From Streptococcus devriesei DSM 19639 (GTDB lineage: Bacteria; Bacillota; Bacilli; Lactobacillales; Streptococcaceae), in contig NZ_AUIN01000002.1 in the NCBI RefSeq assembly GCF_000423725.1, forward strand, positions 1 to 56,543: a stretch of 56,543 nucleotides of DNA, read 5' to 3'. How positions within the stretch are numbered: the stretch's first letter is position 1; each line of letters starts with the position of its first letter. Under the pieces are notes generated by a model. It saw only the letters and a list, made by a program, of their open reading frames with translations, was not told the DNA's origin and did not search any database. A program made the translations under genes and the position numbers. Positions 1 through 8,758 of the stretch are shown in pieces.

Positions 1-73
1 TCTGCCTTATGCGCAAAGCGCATGGCGTCAGCCTCCTATTTTCTTCTCGCTTTCTTAACGCCCTTTGTATCTT
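1..73. repeat. Structured repeat element, partial copy (A1)
   Basis: This is the 3' part of a roughly 100-bp element whose 5' part lies outside the window. It contains a perfect 6-bp hairpin, ATGCGC (9-14), loop AAA, GCGCAT (18-23). The conserved TCCTATTTT block follows at 34-42, and the conserved 3' end CTTAACGCCCTTTGTATCTT at 54-73. Three related copies lie at 84-186, 15404-15506 and 15517-15617. The hairpin sequence differs from the other copies although the scaffold is the same. The active strand and the function are unknown. Confidence 0.8.
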
Positions 74-83
74 AATAATTGAA

Positions 84-186
84 CACGGGCTAAAATCCTA
101 GTAAAAAAGATAAACGTCCTTGTGTCTTAGCGACACAGCGTCCGTTTCCTATTTTTATACGGATTTCTTAACGCCCTTAGTATCTT
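84..186. repeat. Structured repeat element, full copy (B1)
   Basis: This 103-bp element differs from the copy at 15404-15506 by one base. Pairings visible by eye are GGGC (87-90) with GCCC (173-176), AAATCC (93-98) with GGATTT (161-166), AAACG (112-116) with CGTTT (143-147), and the apical hairpin GTGTC (122-126) with GACAC (132-136). It follows the partial copy at 1-73 in tandem and ends 16 bp before the start codon of the DUF896 gene. It is probably transcribed as that gene's leader, but the transcript was not observed. Confidence 0.85.
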
Positions 187-202
187 AATAAAAGGGGGAA
201 AA

Positions 203-457
203 ATGGAACAAGCAAAAATTAACCGGATTAACGAGCTTGCTCGCAAGAAAAAACGTGAAGGTTTAACGGGTGCTGAAAAAGTTGAGCAGGCACGGCTTCG
301 TGAGGAGTATATTGAAGGCTACCGACGGAGCTTCCGCCATCATATTGAAGGGCTTAAAATTGTTGATGAACAGGGCAATGATATTACGCCTGAAAAGCTC
401 AAGGAAATCCAGCGTCAAAAAGGTCTTCACGGCAGAAAGCCCGGAGATCACAGCTAA
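203..457 (+). CDS. DUF896 family protein (YnzC/UPF0291-like)
   Basis: This is a small, highly charged cytoplasmic protein of 84 residues. It begins with the family hallmark of an N-terminal helix pair (residues 1-45, rich in Lys, Arg and Glu, with the NELA-KK and GLT-EK-EQ segments) and matches the usual 75-85 residue length of DUF896. In Bacillus the homologue YnzC is a small helical-hairpin protein; its biochemical role is not settled. The ATG start follows a strong AAAGGGGG ribosome site 4 bases upstream. The gene is alone between two structured repeats upstream and a terminator at 467-503. Confidence 0.9.
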   Translation: MEQAKINRINELARKKKREGLTGAEKVEQARLREEYIEGYRRSFRHHIEGLKIVDEQGNDITPEKLKEIQRQKGLHGRKPGDHS

Positions 458-466
458 ACATCAAAA

Positions 467-503
467 AAAGACAGCAGTATGTGTACAAACTGCTGTCTTT
501 TTA
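467..503 (+). terminator. Rho-independent terminator after DUF896 gene
   Basis: A 12-bp perfect stem pairs AAAGACAGCAGT (467-478) with ACTGCTGTCTTT (489-500), closed by a 10-nt loop and followed by a short T run. It begins 9 bases after the stop codon at 455-457. Confidence 0.9.
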
Positions 504-557
504 TCTTTGCTTGTCAGCCTTGCATTTGTTATCAAAAAGGCACGGCAAGCATTTTTA

Positions 558-587
558 TTGACTGCTTACCAAGAGCTGGGATATAAT
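558..587 (+). promoter_or_regulatory. Promoter of lipoprotein gene
   Basis: The -35 hexamer TTGACT (558-563) and -10 hexamer TATAAT (582-587) are separated by 18 bp. The ATG at 610 follows an AGAAAGGA ribosome site (596-603). This gives a short leader and a vegetative SigA-type promoter. Confidence 0.75.
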
Positions 588-609
588 CGAAAAATAGAAA
601 GGACTTATT

Positions 610-972
610 ATGAAAAAAAGATTATTAGCCCTCGCACTGACTGTTTGTTCCGTTTCGCTGCTGGCAGCCTGTGATACTGATGATGATAATCAGCAAGCAC
701 AGACTAAAACAGAGCAGACAACCAATTCTCAAGCAGATCAATCGGACAGCTCTCAAACAAAAATTTCAGCGGACAAGGCCAAAGCTATTGCTCTTAAGGA
801 CGCCGGTTTCGCGGAAAAAGATGTTACCCTTTTAAGTGTTGAACAAGATACTGATGACGGTCTGGCAGAATTTGAAATTGAATTTACCAAAGACACAAGG
901 GAGTACAGCTATACCATCAATGCTGATACCGGAGATATTATTTCCAAAGAATCAGAAAATGTCAATGACTAG
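610..972 (+). CDS. PepSY-domain lipoprotein
   Basis: This is a predicted membrane-anchored lipoprotein of 120 residues. The signal peptide has a Lys-Lys-Arg start, a hydrophobic core and a lipobox LLAAC with the lipidated Cys at about residue 21. A Gln/Thr/Ser/Asp-rich linker (about 22-50) follows. The C-terminal part (about 52-118) looks like a single PepSY module: an alanine-rich SADKAKAIAL helix, then beta strands ending with a Tyr-Thr-Ile-Asn-Ala-Asp-Thr-Gly-Asp motif. PepSY domains are extracytoplasmic and often proposed to inhibit proteases; the substrate is unknown. The gene has its own promoter and is followed by a bidirectional terminator. Confidence 0.88.
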   Translation: MKKRLLALALTVCSVSLLAACDTDDDNQQAQTKTEQTTNSQADQSDSSQTKISADKAKAIALKDAGFAEKDVTLLSVEQDTDDGLAEFEIEFTKDTREYSYTINADTGDIISKESENVND

Positions 973-1048
973 ATTTTTCTGGCTGTAAGGTAAAAAACGT
1001 GAACATTCCAGCTTGATTTTAAAAAGCTGAACAAACATATTAATAAAA

Positions 1049-1086
1049 GGATTGCCTCTTTGTATGCAGAGAGGCAATCCTTTTTT
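1049..1086. terminator. Bidirectional terminator between convergent genes
   Basis: A near-perfect hairpin with arms GGATTGCCTC and GAGGCAATCC (1049-1080) has TTTTTT on its right and AAAA (1045-1048) on its left. It can therefore stop transcription of both the lipoprotein gene and the convergent surface protein gene. Confidence 0.9.
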
Positions 1087-1112
1087 GTTTTTAGAAACAG
1101 TAAAAATAATAT

Positions 1113-2714
1113 TTATCGGTTAAATCGGCGTTTGGCAAAGAAGCTGAGTCCTATAAGAGCTATGCCCACTCCTAAAGCGGCGGGCAGCAAGGAAGCTTTA
1201 GTGCCTGTCTGAGGAAGACGTTCCGCCGCCTCGTTTTGAGCAGTGGCTTGGGCTGTTTTGGGAGAATAGCCAGCTAAAGAAGGAGCAGGACTGATTGCTG
1301 CCGGGTCACTGTTTAGATCGGGTTTTGCTGCCTGCGGGCTGTTTGGTGCAGGATATTCTGCCGCGGGTGTGGGTTCACTCTTATCGGCATCCGGATTTTG
1401 AGGAGGAACAGGATTGCTGTCTTTTTCAGCAAGTGGCGGCTGAGGATCAGCCGGTGCGGCTTTTCTGGCAGCCGCAGAAGTCTTATAATGGAAGGTTGTA
1501 TCTGGAAGAAACTTGACGGACTTGCCATTGTAGTAGAGCACCCAGTTGCCGTCAGCATCTTTTTGAGCAGAGAAACCTTCTTCATTAGCGCTGCCTCCTG
1601 CACCTCCAAAAATGAGTTCAGCATACCATGACTGTTCTTCGCCGCCCTGTCCGTCAGCAATACCAAGCCCCATAGCATCTCCGGAAGCAGAAAGAATACT
1701 GATAGCATGACCGAATGATTGCAGTCCGTCGTTTGGATCATTTAGAATATTAAAATAATCAGCAAACCAGTTAAGAGCCAGATAATAAGCAGTTGCTTGG
1801 TCTGAGGCGACCGTTTGCCCCTCAGCATTAGTTCGGCGAAGATTGTTATCCATGTGGCCGTTTTCTTCGTACCAAGTCATGCCCTGAGGGAAGGCTAACT
1901 TAGTATCGTGTTCCAGACCGTCCGATTCGGCTGCCTCTTCATCTGCCCGAGCCTGAGCGAAGTCCTGCATCACTTGATTGACCGGAGGAACAGGAAAGTC
2001 AATGCCATTAATCTGACGAAGTTCTGTTAAATAGCAATTGAGATGTTTAGCAATTTCTTCAGTGTTAGGCTGATAAGGCTGACTGGGGTCATTGACAGTG
2101 ATGTATTCATCTCTTGTACCATTGTAAACAACGTCTGTGACCTTAGCAATTTTGCCCACCGATTCCAGCTCATCCTTAAAATTGACGCTGTCATAAACAG
2201 CTGTTGTATTTTCATCAGCACTGGTTTTTGGCTTATCAGCAGTAGATGTATTAGAGGCTGCTTGAGCTGAAGACTCTGCAGGCTGGGTACTTGACGGCTG
2301 CGTCTGAGCCGGCTGTGTTTCCTCTGCTGTATCGGCAGCAGAGGTATTTGCAGTACTTGTCTGCGGATTGCTTGCTGTCGAAGCTGTTTGTTCGGCTGTG
2401 CTTGTTTGAGGTGTTTCAGCTATATCTGCTGTCTGCGGCGCAGTTTCCTCTTGAGCAGAATGATTAACATCGGCAGGCGCTGCCGCTGTTGTCTCTGCTG
2501 GCTCAGCGGATGTGCTGCTTGTCTGTGTCAGTGTGCTGTCGGCTGCGAAAGACTGGCTTTCTGTCATCTGAGTGGTCTCTGCCACTGTTTGTGCCGGAAC
2601 ATCATCAGCTTGTACAGCTCCGGCTGTTCCCAAAGCAATAGCGGCAGCAGCTAAAATGGCACCGCAAAGTCCCAAGACCTTATTTTTACGTTTGCTAAAA
2701 ATTTTCTTTTGCAT
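1113..2714 (-). CDS. LPxTG-type wall-anchored surface protein, SEC10/PgrA-like
   Basis: This is a cell-wall surface protein of 533 residues. It has a long basic signal peptide (residues 1-37, ending AVQA-DD), a low-complexity Thr/Ala/Gln/Ser linker (about 40-180), and a globular domain at about 185-420. The segment LTELRQINGID and a later AQARADE helix resemble the CAP/SEC10-PgrA surface-exclusion family. A Pro-rich wall-spanning region follows, then the sortase signal LPQTG with a hydrophobic segment and an Arg-Arg-Phe-Asn-Arg tail. The ATG at 2714 is preferred over an upstream alternative start at 2759 because it has AAAGGT 8 bases upstream and begins the signal peptide cleanly. The ligand is unknown. 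A WalR-like box lies upstream. Confidence 0.85.
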   Translation of the reverse strand: MQKKIFSKRKNKVLGLCGAILAAAAIALGTAGAVQADDVPAQTVAETTQMTESQSFAADSTLTQTSSTSAEPAETTAAAPADVNHSAQEETAPQTADIAETPQTSTAEQTASTASNPQTSTANTSAADTAEETQPAQTQPSSTQPAESSAQAASNTSTADKPKTSADENTTAVYDSVNFKDELESVGKIAKVTDVVYNGTRDEYITVNDPSQPYQPNTEEIAKHLNCYLTELRQINGIDFPVPPVNQVMQDFAQARADEEAAESDGLEHDTKLAFPQGMTWYEENGHMDNNLRRTNAEGQTVASDQATAYYLALNWFADYFNILNDPNDGLQSFGHAISILSASGDAMGLGIADGQGGEEQSWYAELIFGGAGGSANEEGFSAQKDADGNWVLYYNGKSVKFLPDTTFHYKTSAAARKAAPADPQPPLAEKDSNPVPPQNPDADKSEPTPAAEYPAPNSPQAAKPDLNSDPAAISPAPSLAGYSPKTAQATAQNEAAERLPQTGTKASLLPAALGVGIALIGLSFFAKRRFNR

Positions 2715-2802
2715 GAATCTACCTTTCTTTTTAATGATTTTGGACAGTCGTACAATCAAAAATTAGCTTATCATTAGTTTGATAAAATTCAGCAAAAATC
2801 CG

Positions 2803-2819
2803 ATTGCAATTAGATTACA
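2803..2819 (-). promoter_or_regulatory. WalR/VicR-like box upstream of surface protein gene
   Basis: Read on the minus strand, this is TGTAAT, five bases (CTAAT), then TGCAAT. It matches the published WalR/VicR consensus TGTWAH-N5-TGTWAH at 11 of 12 positions. It lies about 90 bp upstream of the ATG of the LPxTG protein, a suitable class of target for the VicRK wall-homeostasis system. It was seen by eye only. Confidence 0.5.
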
Positions 2820-2900
2820 ATTTTTTGTGACTGTCTGAAAAATGGCAGCGAAAATCTTAAATATTCCCTTAATATCAGTGCACATTTAAGATTTTTATAG

Positions 2901-2906
2901 TATAAT
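2901..2906 (+). promoter_or_regulatory. -10 box of proBA promoter, close to the start codon
   Basis: A consensus TATAAT lies only 7 bases before the proB ATG at 2914. The usual start point, about 7 bases past the -10, would fall at or next to the ATG. No Shine-Dalgarno sequence is visible in the T-rich stretch between. The position 17 bp upstream (2878-2883) has no good -35 hexamer. Confidence 0.55.
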
Positions 2907-2913
2907 TTTTCTT

Positions 2914-3729
2914 ATGAAACGGAATTTTGAAACGGTCAAACGTTTAGTCATTAAAATTGGAACGAGCTCGCTTGTTCTGCCAAATGGTAAAATTAATCTT
3001 GAAAAAATTGATCAGCTGGCCTTTGTCATTGCCAGTCTTATGAATAAGGGCAAGGAGGTTGTCCTGGTATCGTCTGGTGCTGTGGGTTTTGGTTTGGATG
3101 TTCTGGGACTAGCCAAGCGTCCGGCTGAAATTGCCCAGCAGCAAGCAGTTTCAAGTGTTGGTCAGGTGGCGATGATGAGCCTTTACTCACAGATTTTTTC
3201 GCACTATCAGACCAATGTCTCACAGATTTTGCTGACGCGCGATGTTATCGAGTATCCTGAAAGTCTTGCCAATGTAACTAATACCTTTGAAACCCTGTTA
3301 TCTATGGGAATTGTGCCGATTGTCAATGAAAATGATGCGACCAGTGTTGATGAAATGGATCATGCCACTAAGTTTGGCGACAATGACCGCCTCTCGGCCG
3401 TCGTTGCTAAGATTACCAAAGCAGATTTGCTGGTTATGCTGTCAGACATTGACGGCCTCTATGACAAGAATCCGACGATTTATGAGGATGCCGTTTTGTA
3501 TCAGCAGGTGTCAGAGATTACCGATGATATTCTAAAATCAGCAGGCGGCGCCGGCAGTAAATTCGGAACAGGCGGCATGATCAGCAAACTTCAAAGTGCT
3601 CAGATGGTATTTGACAGCAAAGGACAGATGATCCTCATGAACGGTGCCAATCCGCGTGATATTCTGCGCATGTTGGACGGTGCCAATCTGGGAACATGGT
3701 TTATCCAAAAAGGAAATGAGGTGGAGTGA
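2914..3729 (+). CDS. proB: Glutamate 5-kinase
   Basis: ProB phosphorylates L-glutamate with ATP, the first step of proline synthesis in the cytoplasm. The 271-residue protein has the amino-acid-kinase fold: N-terminal [10 protein letters not shown], the glycine-rich [11 protein letters not shown] (about 49-59), the substrate loop [10 protein letters not shown] (about 138-147), FGDNDRLSA (about 155-163), and GTGGM near residue 224. It lacks the C-terminal PUA domain of the E. coli enzyme, which is normal for streptococci. It is translationally coupled to proA by a one-base overlap. No ribosome-binding site is seen before the ATG, so the message may be leaderless. Confidence 0.96.
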   Translation: MKRNFETVKRLVIKIGTSSLVLPNGKINLEKIDQLAFVIASLMNKGKEVVLVSSGAVGFGLDVLGLAKRPAEIAQQQAVSSVGQVAMMSLYSQIFSHYQTNVSQILLTRDVIEYPESLANVTNTFETLLSMGIVPIVNENDATSVDEMDHATKFGDNDRLSAVVAKITKADLLVMLSDIDGLYDKNPTIYEDAVLYQQVSEITDDILKSAGGAGSKFGTGGMISKLQSAQMVFDSKGQMILMNGANPRDILRMLDGANLGTWFIQKGNEVE

Positions 3730-4979
3730 TGACCTACATTGATGAGTTAGGACGCAAAGCTAAAAAAGCCAGCCTTAGTCTGACTAAGCTGGGAACGGCG
3801 GAAAAAAATCAGATACTCAGACAGGCAGCTGAAAATCTGCTGGCTCAGACTGATTATATTTTGGCTGAAAATGCGCATGATATTGCCAATGCCAAAGAGC
3901 ATGGCATTTCTGATATTATGGCAGACAGACTGCGTTTGGATGCTGAACGGATTGAAGGAATCGCTGAGGGCGTCCGTCAGGTGGCTGATCTTCAGGATCC
4001 AATCGGTCAGGTGGTTCGCGGCTATACCAATTTGAATGGTCTTAAAATCGTTCAAAAGCGTGTGCCCCTGGGTGTCATTGCCATGATTTTTGAAAGTCGG
4101 CCCAATGTTTCGGTGGATGCTTTCAGCTTGGCTTTTAAAACCAGCAATGCTATTATTTTGCGGGGCGGCCGTGATGCCATTAATTCCAACAAGGCCCTGG
4201 TCGGGGTGCTTCGCAAGACCTTATCTGATTTTGGAGCTGATGCTAATATTGTGCAGCTGGTTGAAGACACTAGCCATGCAGTGGCAGAAGAACTGATGCA
4301 GGCAGTGGATTATATTGATGTCTTGATTCCGCGCGGCAGTGCCCGTTTGATTCAGACAGTTAAAGAAAAATCCAAGGTGCCTTTCATTGAAACAGGTGTC
4401 GGCAATGTACACATTTACGTTGATAAGTCTGCCGATCTTGATATGGCAGTTAACATTGTAATCAATGCGAAGACCTCTCGCCCAAGTGTCTGCAATGCTG
4501 CTGAGTCTCTCATAGTTCATGAGAAAATAGCCGAGCAGTTTTTACCAAAACTGGAGGCTGCTGTTCAAAAAGTTCAGCCTGTTGAATTTCGTGCGGATCC
4601 ATCAGCGCTGGCCTTTCTTCAAAATGCTAAACCGGCAAGCGAAAAAGACTATGGCACCGAGTTTTTAGACTATATCATGTCAGTTAAAACTGTGGGTACT
4701 CTTGATGAAGCCATCAGCTGGATAAATACTTACAGCAGCCACCACTCAGAATCCATCATTACCCGGGATCTCGTATCGGCTGAGCGTTTCCAAGATGAGG
4801 TGGACTCTGCAGCAGTCTATGTCAATGCCTCAACTCGCTTTACCGATGGTTTTGTTTTTGGTTTGGGGGCAGAAATCGGGATTTCAACTCAAAAAATACA
4901 TGCCCGAGGCCCTATGGGATTGGAAGCTCTGACCAGTACCAAATTCTATATCAACGGACAGGGGCAAATCAGAGAATAG
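3729..4979 (+). CDS. proA: Gamma-glutamyl phosphate reductase
   Basis: ProA reduces gamma-glutamyl phosphate to glutamate semialdehyde with NADPH, the second proline step, and probably works as a pair with ProB. The 416-residue aldehyde-dehydrogenase-fold protein shows the ESRPNV cofactor segment (about 123-128), the FIETGVGN motif and the catalytic cysteine in [10 protein letters not shown] (about residue 256). The C-terminal [10 protein letters not shown] segment is typical. The ATG at 3729 overlaps the proB stop and is preceded by GAGGTGG. A GTG three bases upstream is an alternative start, but the spacing favours the ATG. Confidence 0.96.
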   Translation: MTYIDELGRKAKKASLSLTKLGTAEKNQILRQAAENLLAQTDYILAENAHDIANAKEHGISDIMADRLRLDAERIEGIAEGVRQVADLQDPIGQVVRGYTNLNGLKIVQKRVPLGVIAMIFESRPNVSVDAFSLAFKTSNAIILRGGRDAINSNKALVGVLRKTLSDFGADANIVQLVEDTSHAVAEELMQAVDYIDVLIPRGSARLIQTVKEKSKVPFIETGVGNVHIYVDKSADLDMAVNIVINAKTSRPSVCNAAESLIVHEKIAEQFLPKLEAAVQKVQPVEFRADPSALAFLQNAKPASEKDYGTEFLDYIMSVKTVGTLDEAISWINTYSSHHSESIITRDLVSAERFQDEVDSAAVYVNASTRFTDGFVFGLGAEIGISTQKIHARGPMGLEALTSTKFYINGQGQIRE

Positions 4980-5020
4980 AGCTGCAAGGAGCTCACTGGC
5001 ATCTGAATAGTAACGATTAT

Positions 5021-5052
5021 AGGGATCGGACATGTTTGCCGATCCCTTTTGG
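5021..5052 (+). terminator. Terminator after proBA
   Basis: A hairpin with arms AGGGATCGG (5021-5029) and CCGATCCCT (5039-5047) closes on a 9-nt loop and is followed by TTT. It starts 42 bases after the proA stop. Confidence 0.8.
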
Positions 5053-5136
5053 TCTTATCAGAGCTTTCAGCTTAATGGCACTATCAAGTAAACAGCTGAG
5101 CAGGAAAGGACATGCTTTTTGACAGCAGATTAAAAG

Positions 5137-5185
5137 AAAGAGAAATTTCTTATGGAATTAAACAAATGAGCTTTCTCTTTTTGGT
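5137..5185 (+). terminator. Second hairpin before rsmH
   Basis: Nine-base arms AAAGAGAAA (5137-5145) and TTTCTCTTT (5172-5180) pair perfectly around a 26-nt loop and are followed by T-rich sequence. It may be a weak back-up terminator or the 3' end of a short transcript. The sequence between the two hairpins (5053-5136) holds no recognisable gene. Confidence 0.5.
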
Positions 5186-5204
5186 TTATTATAGAATAAA
5201 AGTG

Positions 5205-5213
5205 TGGTAAAAT
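5205..5213 (+). promoter_or_regulatory. Extended -10 promoter of rsmH operon
   Basis: TGG followed by TAAAAT (5208-5213) forms an extended -10 element. The expected start, about 7 bases downstream, coincides with the rsmH ATG at 5221, and no Shine-Dalgarno is visible between. No good -35 is seen at 17 bp. Confidence 0.5.
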
Positions 5214-5220
5214 AAAACTT

Positions 5221-6171
5221 ATGACTAATGATTTTCATCATATCACGGTGCTTTTGCATGAGGCCATTGACAGGCTTGACGTTAAGCCTGATGGCATCTA
5301 TGTTGATGCTACGCTCGGCGGTGCGGGGCACAGTGAGTATTTGCTCTCAAAACTTAGCAAAAAGGGGCATCTGTATTGTTTTGATCAGGATCAAAACGCT
5401 ATTGCTAATGCCCAAAAACGCCTGCAGCCGTATGTTGAAGCGGGTCAGGTTACTTTTATTAAGGATAACTTTCGCAATCTAAAGGAACGTCTGGCTGAGG
5501 AAAAAGTCTTTGAAATTGACGGCATTTGCTATGATCTAGGCGTATCAAGCCCTCAGCTGGATGAAAGAGAACGCGGTTTTTCTTATAAAAAGGATGCACC
5601 GCTTGACATGCGAATGAATCAAGAAGCTAAGCTGACGGCTTTTGATGTCGTAAATACCTATGATTATCATGATTTAGTGCGCATTTTCTTTAAGTATGGC
5701 GAGGATAAATTTTCCAAACAGATCGCGCGAAAAATTGAAAATGCCAGAAAAGAAAAGGCAATTGCCACGACCGGAGAGCTGGCAGAAATTATTAAGTCAG
5801 CCAAGCCTGCTAAGGAGCTTAAGAAAAAAGGGCATCCAGCAAAACAGATTTTTCAGGCCATCCGAATTGAAGTCAACGATGAACTGGGAGCTGCTGAGGA
5901 GTCTTTATCTCAGGCTATGGACTTGCTGGCAGTAGACGGGCGGATATCCGTGATTACCTTTCATTCCTTGGAGGACCGCCTGGTAAAGCAGCTGTTTAAA
6001 GAAGCGACAGTCGTTGATGTTCCTAAAGGTCTTCCTTTTATTCCCGATGACAGGCAGCCCAAGTTTTCTTTGGTCAGCCGCAAGCCGATTCTGCCCAGTC
6101 AGGCAGAGCTTGAGGCTAATAATCGTGCGCATTCTGCTAAATTGCGAGTCATTCAAAAAATTCGAAAATAG
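5221..6171 (+). CDS. rsmH: 16S rRNA (cytosine-1402-N4)-methyltransferase
   Basis: RsmH (MraW) methylates N4 of C1402 in 16S rRNA with S-adenosylmethionine. The 316-residue protein has the SAM-binding start [11 protein letters not shown] (about 28-38) and FDQDQNA (about 54-60). It also has the family block [11 protein letters not shown] (about 103-113) with ERGFSY and PLDMRM, and a C-terminal [10 protein letters not shown] (about 245-254). It opens the division/wall cluster and is followed 9 bases later by ftsL, the classical dcw order in streptococci. Confidence 0.97.
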   Translation: MTNDFHHITVLLHEAIDRLDVKPDGIYVDATLGGAGHSEYLLSKLSKKGHLYCFDQDQNAIANAQKRLQPYVEAGQVTFIKDNFRNLKERLAEEKVFEIDGICYDLGVSSPQLDERERGFSYKKDAPLDMRMNQEAKLTAFDVVNTYDYHDLVRIFFKYGEDKFSKQIARKIENARKEKAIATTGELAEIIKSAKPAKELKKKGHPAKQIFQAIRIEVNDELGAAEESLSQAMDLLAVDGRISVITFHSLEDRLVKQLFKEATVVDVPKGLPFIPDDRQPKFSLVSRKPILPSQAELEANNRAHSAKLRVIQKIRK

Positions 6172-6180
6172 AGAAAAACC

Positions 6181-6504
6181 ATGACAAATGAAAAACGCAG
6201 CGAAGCTATTTCGCAAGCCTTGCAAAAACGTATCAGAACCTTTACTAGATTGGAAAAGGCTTTTTATGGTGCCATCATCATTACGGCTATCACGCTGTCC
6301 ATCAGCATTATTTACCTGCAGAGCCGAAGCCTGCAGATTCAGCAGGAAATCAGCCATTTAAACAGCCAGATTAATGACAAGGAAACAGAATACAACAATG
6401 CCAAGCAGGAGGTCAATGAGCTGAGCCGCTATGATCGGATCGCCGATATTGCCCAGAAGGCGGGCATGACTGTTCAAAAAGATAATATTAAGAAGGTGGA
6501 CTAG
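6181..6504 (+). CDS. ftsL: Cell division protein FtsL
   Basis: FtsL is a small bitopic membrane protein of the divisome that joins DivIB/FtsQ and DivIC/FtsB and helps activate septal peptidoglycan synthesis. The 107-residue protein has a cytoplasmic N-terminus (1-28), one membrane segment (about 29-49, FYGAIIITAITLSISIIYL) and an extracellular coiled coil (about 52-90) rich in Gln, Glu and Asn. FtsL is poorly conserved, so much of the assignment rests on size, topology and position between rsmH and pbpX. Confidence 0.92.
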   Translation: MTNEKRSEAISQALQKRIRTFTRLEKAFYGAIIITAITLSISIIYLQSRSLQIQQEISHLNSQINDKETEYNNAKQEVNELSRYDRIADIAQKAGMTVQKDNIKKVD

Positions 6505-6507
6505 CCT

Positions 6508-8757
6508 ATGAAAAACTTTAAAAAGCGATTTTTAGACTATGTCATAGGTGATCGCAGGACACCTGAGAAAAACCGCGAGCGTGTCGGACAAAATTTAATG
6601 ATTTTGTCTGTCTTTGTCTTTTTTGTTTTTATTATCAATTTTATTATCATTATCGGAACAGACAGAAAGTTCGGTGTGAACTTATCTAAGGGCGCATCAT
6701 CTGTTTACCAGACAGTGCAAAAAGTTCAGGCTAAGCGCGGAACGATTTACGACCGTAACGGCAATCCTATTGCCGAAGACTCAACAACCTATAATGTCTA
6801 TGCTGTTATTGATAAATCCTATGTGTCAACTGCCGGAGAGAAACTTTATGTGCAGCCTTATCAGTACAATAAGGTTGCGGATATTCTCAATCAGCATCTG
6901 GGCATGGATAAAAAATATGTTATTTCTCAGCTGGAGCAAAAAAAATTAACTCAGGTTTCTTTTGGGACCAAAGGGTCAAATATCACCTACAGCACGATGA
7001 CAGCTGTGACCAAGGCGCTTGAGGATGCAAAGATTAAGGGAGTTGCTTTCACGACAAGTCCCGGCCGTATGTATCCAAACGGCACTTTTGCATCACAGTT
7101 CATCGGCTTAGCGCAGGTCAAAGAAAATAGGGACGGCAGCAAGAGCCTGGTTGGTGCAACAGGCATGGAAGCTGCTCTTGATAAGCTTTTGTCCGGGAAA
7201 GACGGACAAGTGACCTACGAAAAAGATAAAAACGGCAATACCTTGCTGGGGGCTGCGACAACTGTCAAAAAAGCAGTGGATGGAAAAGATGTCTATACGA
7301 CCTTGTCTGCTCCCATCCAGACCTATTTGGAAACACAGATGGATACCTTCCAAAGCAAGGCCAAGGGTGTTCAGGCAAGTGCGACGCTTGTCAATGCTAA
7401 GACGGGAGAAATCTTAGCAACCTCACAGCGCCCTAGCTTTAATTCAGATACCAAGGAAGGATTGGATGCTAAGGGATTCACCTGGCAAAATACCCTTTAT
7501 CAGACCAACTACGAGCCCGGCTCAACCATGAAAGTCATGCTGCTTGCAGCAGCTATTGACGAAGGTGTTTTCAATCCCAATGAGACCTATAACAATGCCA
7601 GTCTCTCTCTGGCTGATGCCACTATCAAAGACTGGGCTGTCAATGAAGGTATTTCTCAGGGAGGCTATCTGACTTTTGCTCAAGGTTTTGCCTATTCAAG
7701 TAATGTCGGAATGACCTTGCTGGAGCAAAAGATGGGCAATGATAAATGGCTTCGTTACCTCAGCGACTACCGCTTTGGCATGCCAACTCGTTTTGGTATG
7801 GGAAGTGAAGCCTCAGGACTGCTGCCATCTGATAATACGGTTACAATTGCCATGAGTGCTTTTGGTCAGGGTATCGGAGTGACGCAGACGCAAATGCTGA
7901 GGGCTTTTTCATCCGTATCAAACGATGGTGTGATGCTGGAGCCTCAATTCATCACAAAAATTTATGATCCTAAAACAGGAACCAGCCGGACAGCTAAAAA
8001 AGAAGTTGTCGGCAATCCTGTGTCAGCAGATGCGGCCAAGCAAACCCGGCAGTATATGGTGACTGTTGGAACAGATCCATACTACGGAACCCTTTATTCA
8101 AAAGATTTAGGGGGACCTGTCATCAAGGTCGGCAACCAATCTGTCGCTGTGAAATCCGGAACGGCTCAGATTGCTTCTGAAGATGGTTCAGGCTATCTGA
8201 CCGGAGGCAATGATTATATCTATTCGGTTGTTGCCATGGTTCCGTCTGAAAATCCAGACTTTATGATGTATGTAACCCTGCAGCAGCCTGAAACATTCAG
8301 CATGAGTTTTTGGCAGGATGTTATTAATCCGGTGCTGGAAGAAGCAACACTCATGAAAGATACGCTGCTGTCACCGGTTGAGACACCTGAGGATCAGCAG
8401 ACGAAGTATCACTTGCCAAAAGTTATTGGAAAAAGTCCGGGCAATACAGCCGACGAACTTCGTCAGAACCTCGTTCAGCCTATTGTCCTTGGAACAGGTA
8501 ACAAAATCACCAAAACGTCTGTTGCGGCTGGTTCGAACTTAAAGGAAAATCAGCAGGTTCTAATGCTGACCAGTCACTTTGAAACCATGCCTGATATGTA
8601 TGGCTGGACCAAAAAAAATGTTAAAAAATTCGAGGATTGGACGGGCATAAATGTGACGTTCAAAGGGAAAAAATCCGGAAAGGTCACCAAACAAAGCATC
8701 AGCGCAGGCAGTAAACTTAAAAACTTGAAAAAAATTAGAATAACTCTAGGAGACTAA
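6508..8757 (+). CDS. pbpX: Penicillin-binding protein 2X
   Basis: PBP2x is the class B transpeptidase for septal wall synthesis and a main beta-lactam target. The 749-residue protein has one N-terminal membrane segment (about 28-50), a dimerisation region beginning [10 protein letters not shown] (about 74), and a transpeptidase domain. Its active-site Ser339 is in STMK, followed by SSN at 397-399 and KSG at 549-551, all unmutated at the core motifs. Two C-terminal PASTA repeats follow (about 632-690 and 692-749). It is co-transcribed with ftsL and mraY; the mraY ATG begins 1 base after its stop codon. Confidence 0.97.
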   Translation: MKNFKKRFLDYVIGDRRTPEKNRERVGQNLMILSVFVFFVFIINFIIIIGTDRKFGVNLSKGASSVYQTVQKVQAKRGTIYDRNGNPIAEDSTTYNVYAVIDKSYVSTAGEKLYVQPYQYNKVADILNQHLGMDKKYVISQLEQKKLTQVSFGTKGSNITYSTMTAVTKALEDAKIKGVAFTTSPGRMYPNGTFASQFIGLAQVKENRDGSKSLVGATGMEAALDKLLSGKDGQVTYEKDKNGNTLLGAATTVKKAVDGKDVYTTLSAPIQTYLETQMDTFQSKAKGVQASATLVNAKTGEILATSQRPSFNSDTKEGLDAKGFTWQNTLYQTNYEPGSTMKVMLLAAAIDEGVFNPNETYNNASLSLADATIKDWAVNEGISQGGYLTFAQGFAYSSNVGMTLLEQKMGNDKWLRYLSDYRFGMPTRFGMGSEASGLLPSDNTVTIAMSAFGQGIGVTQTQMLRAFSSVSNDGVMLEPQFITKIYDPKTGTSRTAKKEVVGNPVSADAAKQTRQYMVTVGTDPYYGTLYSKDLGGPVIKVGNQSVAVKSGTAQIASEDGSGYLTGGNDYIYSVVAMVPSENPDFMMYVTLQQPETFSMSFWQDVINPVLEEATLMKDTLLSPVETPEDQQTKYHLPKVIGKSPGNTADELRQNLVQPIVLGTGNKITKTSVAAGSNLKENQQVLMLTSHFETMPDMYGWTKKNVKKFEDWTGINVTFKGKKSGKVTKQSISAGSKLKNLKKIRITLGD

Positions 8758-8758
8758 C

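Noticed and set aside
1295..1631. Open frames on the plus strand inside the LPxTG gene
   Set aside because: They are shadows of the Ser/Thr/Ala-rich minus-strand gene, with no ribosome sites or family motifs.
7108..7353. Minus-strand frame inside pbpX
   Set aside because: It is opposite a well-supported penicillin-binding protein gene and has no independent support.
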